From Algoriphagus resistens (lineage in GTDB: Bacteria; Bacteroidota; Bacteroidia; Cytophagales; Cyclobacteriaceae): 64,000 nucleotides of DNA. Where the stretch lies: contig NZ_LMXN01000007.1 in assembly GCF_001442615.1 (NCBI RefSeq), positions 186,001 to 250,000 of the forward strand. The letters run 5' to 3'. Below are positions 35,261 through 44,015 of the stretch, piece by piece; within the stretch, counting starts at the first letter, position 1; every line of letters begins with the position of its first letter. Made by a program: the position numbers and the translations under genes. The notes under the pieces are model-generated. The model searched no databases. It was not told where the DNA came from and saw nothing but the letters and a program-made list of their open reading frames with translations.

Positions 35261-36661
35261 ATGAAGAATATATTATTAGTAGAGGATGATCTGACCTATT
35301 CCAGGATTGTCAAGACTTTTCTTGAGAAAAATGGATTTGCTGTTCAGACTGCCGTCAAAGTCAAAGAAGCCCAGCAATTTTTCAGTAACTCTAAATTTGA
35401 TTTGATCATAGCCGATTTCAGACTACCTGACGGCACAGGAATGGAGCTACTTCAGTGGTCAAAAAGCAATTACCCACAAACTCAGGTAATTCTGATCACC
35501 CATTATTCTGATATTCGGATTGCTATAAAAGCCATGAAACTTGGAGCATTCGAATATATTACCAAGCCAATCAACCCCGATGAACTATTGGCGACTGTAA
35601 ACGAATCTCTATCGGCCAGCGCGCCGAAAACTACAACTGCAGAAACCAGCGCTGCCCCACCTTCTTCAAAGAAAAAAAGCAAAAGCAGCTATGTGGTAGG
35701 AAGCTCAGTAGAAGCCAACAAACTTGAAAAACATATTCAATTAGTCGCACCTACCGATCTTAGCGTGCTGGTGCTAGGAGAAACGGGAACAGGAAAAGAG
35801 TTTGTTTCAAGAAGAATTCACGATTTATCTACCAGGAAAGACGGTCCTTTTATCGCAATCGATTGTGGAGCTTTACCTAAAGAACTTGCTGGAAGTGAAC
35901 TTTTTGGACATGTAAAAGGGGCCTTTACTGGAGCACTGGAAAACAAAACAGGCCATTTTGAAATGGCTAATGGAGGCACAATCTTCCTGGATGAAATCGG
36001 AAACTTGGGCTATGAAGTTCAAATCCAGCTTCTCAGAGCAATACAGGAAAGAACAATCAGAAAAATCGGTGGCAACAAAGAAATCCAAATCGACGTGCGG
36101 ATTATAGCAGCTACAAATGACAACCTATTGATACAGGCAGGAGATGGGCATTTTCGTGAGGATTTATATCACCGCCTAAATGAGTTTACACTGAGTGCGA
36201 TTCCCCTCAGAAGCAGGAAAGAGGATTTGGAAGATTTTGCAGATCAATTCTTGGACGAAAGTAATGAGCGACTCGGAAAAAATGTCAAAGGATTTTCTCC
36301 GGAAGTTTGGGAGATTTTTCTTGGCTATGACTGGCCAGGAAACTTGCGGGAATTAAGAAATATAATCAAACGGGCAGTACTACTTTCCCCCGGCTCCCAT
36401 GTAGAAAAAGAATCTTTGCCCACAGATCTGTATGAGCCTTCCTCGAGCTTTCCGGGAACCAAACCAGGTCTTAAGTCCTTCTCAGTACCATCGGATTTGC
36501 CTTCACCAAAAGACTACAAATCGCAATGGGTAGAGCAAGAAAAAGAATTAATTCAAAAAGTCCTGATGGACACCAAATTCAATAAATCCAAAACAGCGCG
36601 CATTCTTAACATGGACCGTAAAACCCTTTACAGCAAAATGGAAAAATATGGACTGGACTAG
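35261..36661 (+). CDS. Sigma-54-dependent response regulator (NtrC/AtoC type)
   Basis: A 466-residue three-domain activator. REC domain at 1-120 with phosphoacceptor Asp52 (LIIADFRLPDG), a Ser/Thr/Lys-rich linker, the AAA+ domain at about 145-385 with Walker A GETGTGKE, the sigma-54 contact loop GAFTGA and Walker B IFLDEIGN, and a C-terminal Fis-type helix-turn-helix (FNKSKTARILNMDRKTLYSKM). It activates RNA polymerase with sigma-54. Its stop overlaps the convergent hybrid kinase stop by 4 bp; the two may form one pathway, although opposite strands argue against cotranscription. Confidence 0.92.
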   Translation: MKNILLVEDDLTYSRIVKTFLEKNGFAVQTAVKVKEAQQFFSNSKFDLIIADFRLPDGTGMELLQWSKSNYPQTQVILITHYSDIRIAIKAMKLGAFEYITKPINPDELLATVNESLSASAPKTTTAETSAAPPSSKKKSKSSYVVGSSVEANKLEKHIQLVAPTDLSVLVLGETGTGKEFVSRRIHDLSTRKDGPFIAIDCGALPKELAGSELFGHVKGAFTGALENKTGHFEMANGGTIFLDEIGNLGYEVQIQLLRAIQERTIRKIGGNKEIQIDVRIIAATNDNLLIQAGDGHFREDLYHRLNEFTLSAIPLRSRKEDLEDFADQFLDESNERLGKNVKGFSPEVWEIFLGYDWPGNLRELRNIIKRAVLLSPGSHVEKESLPTDLYEPSSSFPGTKPGLKSFSVPSDLPSPKDYKSQWVEQEKELIQKVLMDTKFNKSKTARILNMDRKTLYSKMEKYGLD

Positions 36662-39174
36662 GTTATTACATTAGCGGTTTTTTTGATGGTCTCGGTAAGA
36701 GCTCCCAGCAAGATTCGGATCTCCTCATCAAGCTGATTAAGTGTATCACCGAGGCCATTTTTATTACCAATTTTCAAGCTGTTTTCTACTTTTCTGGCTG
36801 TCTGGCCAGCGGGACTTTTTATTTGCCCCAGACGACTTCCCAACTGATGGCAAATCTCCAAGATCTGGTCAAAATCCTCATTCCTCCTTGCCTCTTTCAT
36901 TTTGTCGAGATCCTTTTTCGTCTCTGTTATTAACTCCCGCACGATGTCCTGAAGTAATAATTCATCTCCCATGCAGAATCTAGCTAAGTCCTTAAGCTGA
37001 AACAATGTACTTTCAGATTCGCTTATTGACTGAGTTGTAGGTATATCTTTTACTATGTGATTTGGAAAAAACTTACCTAAGCATTCAATCAGAACACGCT
37101 CTTGGAAAGGTTTGAAAATAATTTCCGTAAACCCGCTTTCCATCATTTTTTCCCGCTCCTCCAGGAAGACATTAGCTGTCATGGCCAGGATCGGCATTTC
37201 TTTATACATATCAATATGCCTTAGCCTACTCACTACATCGAAACCAGAGAACTCAGGCATCTGTATATCCAAAATAGCTAGATCAAAATCAATTGCTACA
37301 AATTCATCCCTGAAGTTTGTTCCACCAGGATAAGTAATAATTGAAGCCCCGAAATAACTAAGAATGGTTTCTAAATACCTAATTCCTACTTTATCATCAT
37401 CTACCAGGAGGATTTTGAGGCCAGACAAATCAAGGGACACGATTTCATCTGCGTTGAATTCTATATGCTGGGATTCTGTAGCCGTCATTGGTAATTTCAC
37501 CAGCATAGAAGTTCCCTCGTGCTCCACGCTTGATGCTGTAATCTCTCCTTCCATCAAAGACACGAGACGCTGCACAATCGCCAATCCCAGGCCTGTTCCC
37601 CCATATTTTCTGGAAATCGAAGTATCTGCCTGATCAAATTCTCGAAAGACCTTTTCAAGTACCGCATGAGACATGCCTATACCGGTGTCCTTAATTTCCA
37701 CAGTTAGCACACCATTACCCCACCCCACATTTACACAGATTGACCCTTCTGATGTGAACTTGAAAGCATTACTCAGCAAGTTGTTTAGTATCTGCTTGAG
37801 CCTAAGCTGATCTCCAATCAACCACATATCTTTAGGGAGATCCAGAGACCACTCAAACCCGATCTTTTTTTCTGCCGCCTGTAATTCGAAGAAATTCTGC
37901 AAGGAAGAAAAAAGCGATTCCGGATCGAATGGACGTGCTTCCAATTTTAATTTGCCCGCCTCTAGCTTGGAAAAATCCAGTACTTCATCAACAATTTCCA
38001 TCAGTGTATCAGAAGCAAAGCCTATCATTCTCAAATGAGATTGCTGGTTGGAATCCAGTTCAGATTTTTCCAAAACTGATCTATATCCCTGAATTACATG
38101 AAGTGGATTCCGGATCTCATGACTCATATTGGCCAAAAATTCCTGTTTAGATCGCGCCAGTTGTTCAGATTTCAGTCTGGAAACCTCCAGATTTTCCTGA
38201 TATTTCTTAGTCACTTTGATCTCCTTCAAGATAGAATAAACCATGATAGCAGCACCTATTACGGCCAAGATCACAATCATGATCAAGAAATAGGTCATAT
38301 CATAGGTCAACTTATATGCAGAATCATTTTGGCGATCTGATTTCTCAAGAGCACGTTGTTGTAGGGTGCTTACCAGATTCTGTATTGTGTTGATGATCTT
38401 GCTTTGGCTGATTGAAATATCAGCTTCCATTTTTGCCAGCCTCTGCCGCTGAAAAGCCTCTTCCCGGTTAACTCTATTAATAACACCTTTGATACTATAC
38501 AGGACACTATCTAATGTCTGCACTGCAGGTAAATTGGGATCCCGAAGATTTTGCCTTTGCAAATCTCGTAGATAGGCAATAGACTGATCATCTTCCCTGC
38601 TTATGATAGCCTGATCAGCTTTGGCTTCCTGACGCATAGAGATTTCTTGTTCCAGTTCATTAAAAAGATAATCCTTCGGGTTGATCTTGCCAATGGGTCG
38701 TTGTTCGAGGGTCGCTGCACGTCTGCGAATTCCAAGCTCCACTTTATTTAGCGCTTCTTGGGTGAAATTCTTATTGGCTAAATTTGACTTTACCTCATAT
38801 AGATTAATGTAGCCAACAATAAGCGTGTCTAGATTGGTCTGTACACTTTGTATGTAAGTTCTTTCAAGGGAATCCTCTGCAAGAGAGCCTAATTCCCGAA
38901 GCTTCTTCTTGAGTGAAGTGACACTGGAATCCTGAACTCTAAAATCCGCATCTATCCCTGAGTGGTCCAGTTGGGTAATTTGTATGATTTCGGATTGAAG
39001 TTCATTGAGAAGATTGAGTTTCTGATTAGGTTCGGCAAGCTCCTTCATGGTGGCAAGGAGTCTATTCTGTGTATAATAAGTCAACCCTGCCATCCCAATC
39101 AGGAATATAGCAGCTATGAAAAAGCCGGTAACGACTTTCCCTGCGGTACTCGAACTTGGGGACTTTCTTTTCAT
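36658..39174 (-). CDS. Hybrid sensor histidine kinase with receiver and HPt domain
   Basis: An 838-residue membrane kinase. The start is placed at the ATG at 39174, after which the N-terminal span (about 16-37) follows a basic stretch. The periplasmic part is a long predicted helical region up to the second span at about residues 295-320. Then HisKA (ANMSHEIRNPLHV, phospho-His), HATPase (NNLLSNAFKFTSEGS, DTGIGMS, YGGTGLGLAIV), REC with DLAILDIQMPEFSG, and a C-terminal HPt domain with the His in ICHQLGSRL. This is a full phosphorelay in one protein. The stimulus is unknown. Confidence 0.9.
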   Translation of the reverse strand: MKRKSPSSSTAGKVVTGFFIAAIFLIGMAGLTYYTQNRLLATMKELAEPNQKLNLLNELQSEIIQITQLDHSGIDADFRVQDSSVTSLKKKLRELGSLAEDSLERTYIQSVQTNLDTLIVGYINLYEVKSNLANKNFTQEALNKVELGIRRRAATLEQRPIGKINPKDYLFNELEQEISMRQEAKADQAIISREDDQSIAYLRDLQRQNLRDPNLPAVQTLDSVLYSIKGVINRVNREEAFQRQRLAKMEADISISQSKIINTIQNLVSTLQQRALEKSDRQNDSAYKLTYDMTYFLIMIVILAVIGAAIMVYSILKEIKVTKKYQENLEVSRLKSEQLARSKQEFLANMSHEIRNPLHVIQGYRSVLEKSELDSNQQSHLRMIGFASDTLMEIVDEVLDFSKLEAGKLKLEARPFDPESLFSSLQNFFELQAAEKKIGFEWSLDLPKDMWLIGDQLRLKQILNNLLSNAFKFTSEGSICVNVGWGNGVLTVEIKDTGIGMSHAVLEKVFREFDQADTSISRKYGGTGLGLAIVQRLVSLMEGEITASSVEHEGTSMLVKLPMTATESQHIEFNADEIVSLDLSGLKILLVDDDKVGIRYLETILSYFGASIITYPGGTNFRDEFVAIDFDLAILDIQMPEFSGFDVVSRLRHIDMYKEMPILAMTANVFLEEREKMMESGFTEIIFKPFQERVLIECLGKFFPNHIVKDIPTTQSISESESTLFQLKDLARFCMGDELLLQDIVRELITETKKDLDKMKEARRNEDFDQILEICHQLGSRLGQIKSPAGQTARKVENSLKIGNKNGLGDTLNQLDEEIRILLGALTETIKKTANVIT

Positions 39175-39219
39175 CAAAAACACATTACCCCAGAAACCAA
39201 TAACTATTCCAAGTGGGGA

Positions 39220-39762
39220 TTAAAACTTTAGGACAGTATAACCTTTTGGTACATACGTAGACACCGTTGTCAGGGCCGAAAGGGCCACTGATGCTCCTGG
39301 GTATAAATCATCTCTATTGAAACCCCTGGCATGCATCGATTGTCCACAAACCAGCACCTCTACTCCCGCCGCTTCCAATGCCTCATACACCGGGAGATTA
39401 GGGTTGTCAGTATTAAAACGTTTATTGTACTCCTCATTGTTCAGTACAGTAAAGATCGCTGGGCCATGAACCACAACTTTCACATGCATACGTTCATTAG
39501 GAACACCGGCCAGACCATGAAGATTCATCATTCTGGCCACATTATCAACCCAACGGCTAATCTCAGCATTTTCTGCACCGCCTGTAGACATATCCACTAA
39601 AATATAATACTCCAGGTTTCCATCAGGTTTTTCGGTAGCGTCAGGAACTTCATAAACACCTCCAAATCCCTTTACGAGAGGGAACTGGGCAGTTTGGGCA
39701 AAAGAAAGCCCAGTGGCAAAAAGCGCAAAACAAAAAGCAGTCAAAGCTAATAAACGTGTCAT
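39220..39762 (-). CDS. DsrE-family protein, exported
   Basis: A 180-residue protein with a signal peptide (FALFATGLSFAQ) and a DsrE/DsrF-like alpha/beta fold. The C-terminal motif VLVCGQSMHARGF holds the single cysteine typical of sulfur-relay members of this fold. It should be periplasmic. No other sulfur gene is adjacent; it follows the hybrid kinase by 45 bp on the same strand, with its own start. Role unknown. Confidence 0.78.
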   Translation of the reverse strand: MTRLLALTAFCFALFATGLSFAQTAQFPLVKGFGGVYEVPDATEKPDGNLEYYILVDMSTGGAENAEISRWVDNVARMMNLHGLAGVPNERMHVKVVVHGPAIFTVLNNEEYNKRFNTDNPNLPVYEALEAAGVEVLVCGQSMHARGFNRDDLYPGASVALSALTTVSTYVPKGYTVLKF

Positions 39763-39855
39763 ATGTGAGTAATTAGGCTGAAAATGTAAGGAAAATAATG
39801 GGGAGAAGTGAGGAGGCAGATGGAAAAGGAGAACTTAATTTTCATTCAGTTGAAT

Positions 39856-39981
39856 TTAATAGCCGCCTTTCCTCTCATCACGAAGGGCATATGCCATTTC
39901 CCCAAGTTTTGGTTTCTGAAGACACAAACCGCGGGGAAGATACTCTTTTATAGAATCTAAGCCTCTTGGAGTTAAAGCCAT
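39856..39981 (-). CDS. Possible small protein, 41 residues
   Basis: An uninterrupted 41-codon frame starting with MALTPRGLDSIKEYLPR and ending KGGY, just downstream of the tRNA-Leu terminator on the same strand. It is basic and lacks a signal or membrane span. The composition is protein-like, but I recognise no family. The rest of the gap 39763-40020 holds nothing else I can name. Confidence 0.25.
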   Translation of the reverse strand: MALTPRGLDSIKEYLPRGLCLQKPKLGEMAYALRDERKGGY

Positions 39982-40020
39982 AACCGAAATTATAATTGCT
40001 TTAAAAAGTGCTATAAATTA

Positions 40021-40056
40021 AAATAAAAAAGGCTTATACGTTCAGTATAGGCCTTT
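40021..40056 (-). terminator. Terminator downstream of tRNA-Leu
   Basis: AAAGGC-T-TATAC and GTATA-G-GCCTTT form a stem around GTTCA; read on the minus strand it is followed by a T-rich run. It starts directly after the 3' end of the tRNA. Confidence 0.85.
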
Positions 40057-40057
40057 G

Positions 40058-40141
40058 TGCGCACGAGAGGATTCGAACCTCCACACTACTTAAAGCACCA
40101 GCCCCTCAAGCTGGCGTGTCTACCAGTTTCACCACGTGCGC
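40058..40141 (-). tRNA. tRNA-Leu (anticodon GAG)
   Basis: Reading the minus strand, the acceptor stem GCGCACG pairs with CGTGCGC, the anticodon arm is CCAGC-TTGAGGG-GCTGG with anticodon GAG (reads CUC and CUU), and the T arm is GGAGGTTCGAATCCTC. A long variable arm (TGCTTTAAGTAGTG) makes it a class II tRNA, as expected for leucine. CCA is not encoded. It is a single tRNA, not part of a cluster. Confidence 0.95.
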
Positions 40142-40265
40142 GGTTAACAGTTTGCAAAAGTACCTGACTTGCCTATTCGATGCAAATCGGACACAAATCT
40201 TTTGCAATTATTTTATCGGGAAGTCCTTTACGCCCCCTGCTATATCTCACGAAAGGAAGTAACGA

Positions 40266-41147
40266 TTACCCGTAAACTTTTTTCTCTGCTGCCAAGAGTG
40301 TATTGTATAGTAATGAGGCAATGGTCATCGGACCTACTCCACCAGGAACGGGGGTGATCGCAGAAGCAATTTCAGACACTTCTTCAAATTTCACATCTCC
40401 TACCAACCTGAATCCTGACTTTTTACTTGCATCCTCGATTCGGTGGATTCCCACATCAATTACAACTGCACCAGGCTTCACCATATCCGCAGTTACGAAA
40501 TGAGGTTTGCCAAGCGCCACAATAAGAATGTCTGCGGTTTTAGCGATTTCAGGAAGATTGGCAGTTCGGCTATGAGTCAGGGTCACAGTGGCATTCCCTG
40601 GATAGCCATTTCTAGCCATCAGAATACTCATCGGGCTTCCCACGATATGACTTCTCCCAATCACTACGCAGTGCTTGCCTGATGTCTCGATATTGTACCG
40701 CTTTAGCAATTCAACAATCCCGTAAGGGGTGGCTGCTACATAAGCCGGCCAGTTCAAAGCCATACGTCCCACATTTGCCGGAGTAAAGCCGTCTACATCC
40801 TTCTCAGGCTTAATTTTATCAGTTACTTTCTCTACAGAGATATGCTTTGGCAAAGGAAGTTGCACGATCAATCCGTCGATGTCAGGATTCCCGTTGATAT
40901 CTGCTACCACTTTAAGAAGTTCATCTTCAGAGACATTTTCTCCCAATTTCACCAGAGTTGACTCAAAACCACACTCCCCACAAGCTTTTACTTTAGCGTT
41001 AACATAAGTTTGACTTGCGCCATCACTTCCCACAAGGATTGCAGCTAGATGAGGTGTCTTCCCTCCTTCTGCTTTGATTTCTGCCACACGGGCAGCGATT
41101 TCGGATTTGATTTGAGATGAGGTGAGCTTTCCGTCAATTAAGATCAT
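40266..41147 (-). CDS. folD: Bifunctional methylenetetrahydrofolate dehydrogenase/cyclohydrolase
   Basis: A 293-residue FolD, converting 5,10-methylene-THF to 10-formyl-THF through methenyl-THF with NADP+. The catalytic Tyr-Lys pair is in [12 protein letters not shown], and other family motifs are [33 protein letters not shown] and [10 protein letters not shown]. Length is standard. A heptad-repeat arm begins 3 bp upstream of its start codon. Confidence 0.96.
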   Translation of the reverse strand: MILIDGKLTSSQIKSEIAARVAEIKAEGGKTPHLAAILVGSDGASQTYVNAKVKACGECGFESTLVKLGENVSEDELLKVVADINGNPDIDGLIVQLPLPKHISVEKVTDKIKPEKDVDGFTPANVGRMALNWPAYVAATPYGIVELLKRYNIETSGKHCVVIGRSHIVGSPMSILMARNGYPGNATVTLTHSRTANLPEIAKTADILIVALGKPHFVTADMVKPGAVVIDVGIHRIEDASKKSGFRLVGDVKFEEVSEIASAITPVPGGVGPMTIASLLYNTLLAAEKKVYG

Positions 41148-41149
41148 TT

Positions 41150-41432
41150 GATTTACGAATTAGGATTTTGGATTTACGAGATCCTCAGGGACTCCAACCC
41201 TTAAATTTTTATAATGATCCAAAAAATCCAATTTAGAATTAGAAGGATCATGCTGTTTTAATACTAGCAACTACAATAGCTACTAATTACTCTGCTTTTT
41301 TAATTAGTAGTGTTATTTCGGGAGATAATTCCAACTTGGTATTTATTTCATCAACCCCTGAAAACTCAACAATGAAAGTTGAGAATCGAGGTGCAATTTA
41401 AACTCATAAATCGTACTTCTTAAATCGTAAAT
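41150..41432. repeat. Inverted pair of heptad-repeat arms (GATTTAC family)
   Basis: The gap between folD and lepA starts with five 7-mers at 41150-41184: GATTTAC, GAATTAG, GATTTTG, GATTTAC, GAGATCC. It ends with a reverse-orientation set at 41398-41432 whose reverse complement reads AATTTAC, GATTTAA, GAAGTAC, GATTTAT, GAGTTAA. Each arm nearly touches a gene. The core between them holds a separate hairpin (41280-41310) and no gene. Confidence 0.7.
41280..41310. repeat. Perfect 10-bp inverted repeat in the folD-lepA gap
   Basis: CTACTAATTA and TAATTAGTAG pair perfectly around an 11-nt loop ending in a T-run. It lies about 127 bp past the lepA stop, so a terminator role is possible but the T-run is in the loop, not after the stem. 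Confidence 0.5.
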
Positions 41433-41436
41433 TCCC

Positions 41437-43230
41437 TTAATCAAGCTTCAGCACCGCCATAAATGCTTCCTGTGGAACCTCAACGTTTCCGACTTGTCTC
41501 ATTCGCTTCTTGCCTTTCTTTTGTTTTTCAAGCAGTTTACGCTTGCGTGAAATATCCCCACCATAACACTTCGCCAATACGTTTTTACGCAAGGCTTTTA
41601 CTGTTTCCCTGGCAATAATTTTCTGTCCAATTGCTGCCTGAATCGCAATTTCAAACATTTGACGAGGCACTAGTTCCTTTAACTTTTCACAGAGTCTTCT
41701 CCCCCACTCGTATGCCTTATCGCGGTGAACCACTGCTGACAATGCATCGACAGGCTCCCCATTCAACATCACATCCAGTCTCACCATATGAGAGACCTGA
41801 TAGCCTTTTAATTCATAATCCAATGAAGCGTAACCTCGAGAAATGGTTTTCAGCTTATCAAAGAAGTCAAAGACAATTTCAGCCAAAGGCATATCAAAGG
41901 TCAGTTCCACACGCTCAGAGGTCAGATAAACCTGATTTTTGATCTGCCCCCGCTTATCCATACAAAGCGTAATCACTGCCCCTACATATTCAGCAGCAGT
42001 AATGATGGAAGCTTTCACATAAGGCTCTTCAATATGCTTCATCCGTGTTGGATCCGGCATATCTGAGGGTGCATTGATCACCTGATAGGTATCGTTGGTC
42101 ATCAACGCTTTGAACTGAACGGATGGAACAGTTGTGATCACTGTCATATCAAATTCGCGCTCAAGACGCTCTTGAATAATCTCCATATGAAGCATTCCCA
42201 AGAATCCGCATCGGAACCCAAAGCCCAAAGCCATGGAAGTCTCAGGTTCCCAGACAAGTGAAGCATCATTTAGCTGAAGCTTCTCCATAGATGCTCTCAA
42301 TTCCTCATAATCGGTGGTCTCAACAGGATAAATACCAGCAAAAACCATTGGCTTCACATTTTCAAAACCTTGGATAGCTTTCTCACAAGGTCTCTTAATA
42401 TGCGTGATGGTATCCCCTACTTTTATTTCTTTGGCAACTTTCACCCCAGAGATCAAATAGCCTACATTCCCGGCACTCATGGTTTGTTGAGGAATTTGGT
42501 TCAAACCCAAAATTCCAATTTCATCCGCCTCGTATTCCCTGCCAGTATTTACAAACTTGATTTTATCGCCTTTACTGAAGGTTCCATTGAAAATCCTAAA
42601 AATCACTTCAACACCACGGAAAGGATTATAAACCGAATCAAAAATCATTGCTTGAAGCGGCGCATCTGCATCTCCCTTAGGAGCTGGAATTCTAGTGACC
42701 ACAGCTTTCAGGATATCGTCAATACCAATGCCTGCTTTGCCGGAGGCTAAAATAATATCCTCTCTGTCGCAACCTATCAGATCAATCACCTCATCAGCAA
42801 CTGCCTCTGGATCTGCACCCGGAAGATCAATTTTATTCAAAACCGGAATGATCTCAAGATCATGGCCAAGAGCCAAATATAAATTGGAAATAGTCTGAGC
42901 CTCCACTCCCTGAGAAGCGTCCACAATCAGTAAAGCTCCTTCGCAGGCGGCAATAGACCTGGAAACCTCATAAGAGAAGTCAACGTGACCAGGCGTATCA
43001 ATCAGGTTGAGCGTGTAAACTTCCCCCTCATGGGTATATTTCATCTGGATCGCATGAGACTTGATTGTGATCCCACGTTCTCGCTCCAAATCCATATTAT
43101 CCAATAACTGGTTCTGCATATCGCGATCTGCGACAGTATCGGTTTGCTGCAGTAACCTATCCGCCAACGTACTTTTCCCATGATCAATATGGGCTATAAT
43201 ACAGAAATTCCTTATTTTTTGCATATCCAT
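41437..43230 (-). CDS. lepA: Elongation factor 4 (LepA)
   Basis: A 597-residue translational GTPase that back-translocates ribosomes. G motifs: [26 protein letters not shown]. The LepA-specific C-terminal block ([24 protein letters not shown]) is present: [18 protein letters not shown]. Standard length. An in-frame ATG two codons later (43224) is an alternative start. Confidence 0.97.
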   Translation of the reverse strand: MDMQKIRNFCIIAHIDHGKSTLADRLLQQTDTVADRDMQNQLLDNMDLERERGITIKSHAIQMKYTHEGEVYTLNLIDTPGHVDFSYEVSRSIAACEGALLIVDASQGVEAQTISNLYLALGHDLEIIPVLNKIDLPGADPEAVADEVIDLIGCDREDIILASGKAGIGIDDILKAVVTRIPAPKGDADAPLQAMIFDSVYNPFRGVEVIFRIFNGTFSKGDKIKFVNTGREYEADEIGILGLNQIPQQTMSAGNVGYLISGVKVAKEIKVGDTITHIKRPCEKAIQGFENVKPMVFAGIYPVETTDYEELRASMEKLQLNDASLVWEPETSMALGFGFRCGFLGMLHMEIIQERLEREFDMTVITTVPSVQFKALMTNDTYQVINAPSDMPDPTRMKHIEEPYVKASIITAAEYVGAVITLCMDKRGQIKNQVYLTSERVELTFDMPLAEIVFDFFDKLKTISRGYASLDYELKGYQVSHMVRLDVMLNGEPVDALSAVVHRDKAYEWGRRLCEKLKELVPRQMFEIAIQAAIGQKIIARETVKALRKNVLAKCYGGDISRKRKLLEKQKKGKKRMRQVGNVEVPQEAFMAVLKLD

Positions 43231-43443
43231 TCTTGGCGCAAAAGTAGTAAATAACTAGGAGATAAGAGAATTTTCAAACTCAATCATCAAGTTTCGCTGA
43301 CCAAATCCAATCAGCGACCTTCTTCATTACCAAAAGTAAGAAACGAATACCGAAGCAATCTCGATGTTAAAAGATTGCTTCGACCATTTTTCCCTGCCAA
43401 TAAGATAGCATTTCCTAACTTCGCCCTTTCAAAATCAATTAAA

Positions 43444-43983
43444 ATGCAAACTGTATCCGAAAACAAAAAAGCCAATAATATAGCCGAGTACATTATCTAC
43501 ATGTACCAAATGGAGGACTTGATCAGGTCTTATCAGGGGAATCCAGTCGAAATCAAAACCTTTGTAGTGGAAAAATACCCCGTGCCGGAAGAAGAAAAGG
43601 ATAAAATTGCTGATTGGTATTTGACACTTCTTCATAAAATGAAATCTCAGGATATTCTGGAAAAAGGCCATCTGGATGAGTTGAATTCGATAGTTGCTGA
43701 GCTGGCCCAAATCCACTGGAACCTCCTCAAAACTGACCCCGCCTATTTTGAAGCCTATTCGAAGACCAAGCCATTCCTTATTGAAGCGGTAATGCAGGCA
43801 GAAGGGCAAGATCTTGGAAATGAAATCCAGATCTGCCTGAATGGAATTTACGGCTTATTACTATGCAGGCTTCTGGGCAAGAAAGTCTCAGACGAGCAAC
43901 TGAAGTCAGCAGACGCTTATGGCGCTATTCTCAGCACGTTGAGTTACCATTATAAAGTGAAAAACGCTATTTCAAAAAATTGA
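43444..43983 (+). CDS. DUF4924 family protein
   Basis: A 179-residue all-helical cytoplasmic protein resembling DUF4924, a Bacteroidota family of unknown function (VSENKKANNIAEYIIYMYQ, then IHWNLLKTDPAYFEAY). I start at the ATG at 43444; the longer frame upstream would begin before the natural leader. It lies divergent from lepA and convergent with the helicase gene. Confidence 0.75.
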   Translation: MQTVSENKKANNIAEYIIYMYQMEDLIRSYQGNPVEIKTFVVEKYPVPEEEKDKIADWYLTLLHKMKSQDILEKGHLDELNSIVAELAQIHWNLLKTDPAYFEAYSKTKPFLIEAVMQAEGQDLGNEIQICLNGIYGLLLCRLLGKKVSDEQLKSADAYGAILSTLSYHYKVKNAISKN

Positions 43984-44015
43984 ATTTTGTTTGAAAAATT
44001 TAAAGATTGTCTCTT

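Noticed and set aside
43305..43443. Upstream start for the DUF4924 gene at 43375
   Set aside because: The extra residues are not family-like and overlap the leader; the ATG at 43444 has an A-rich region before it.
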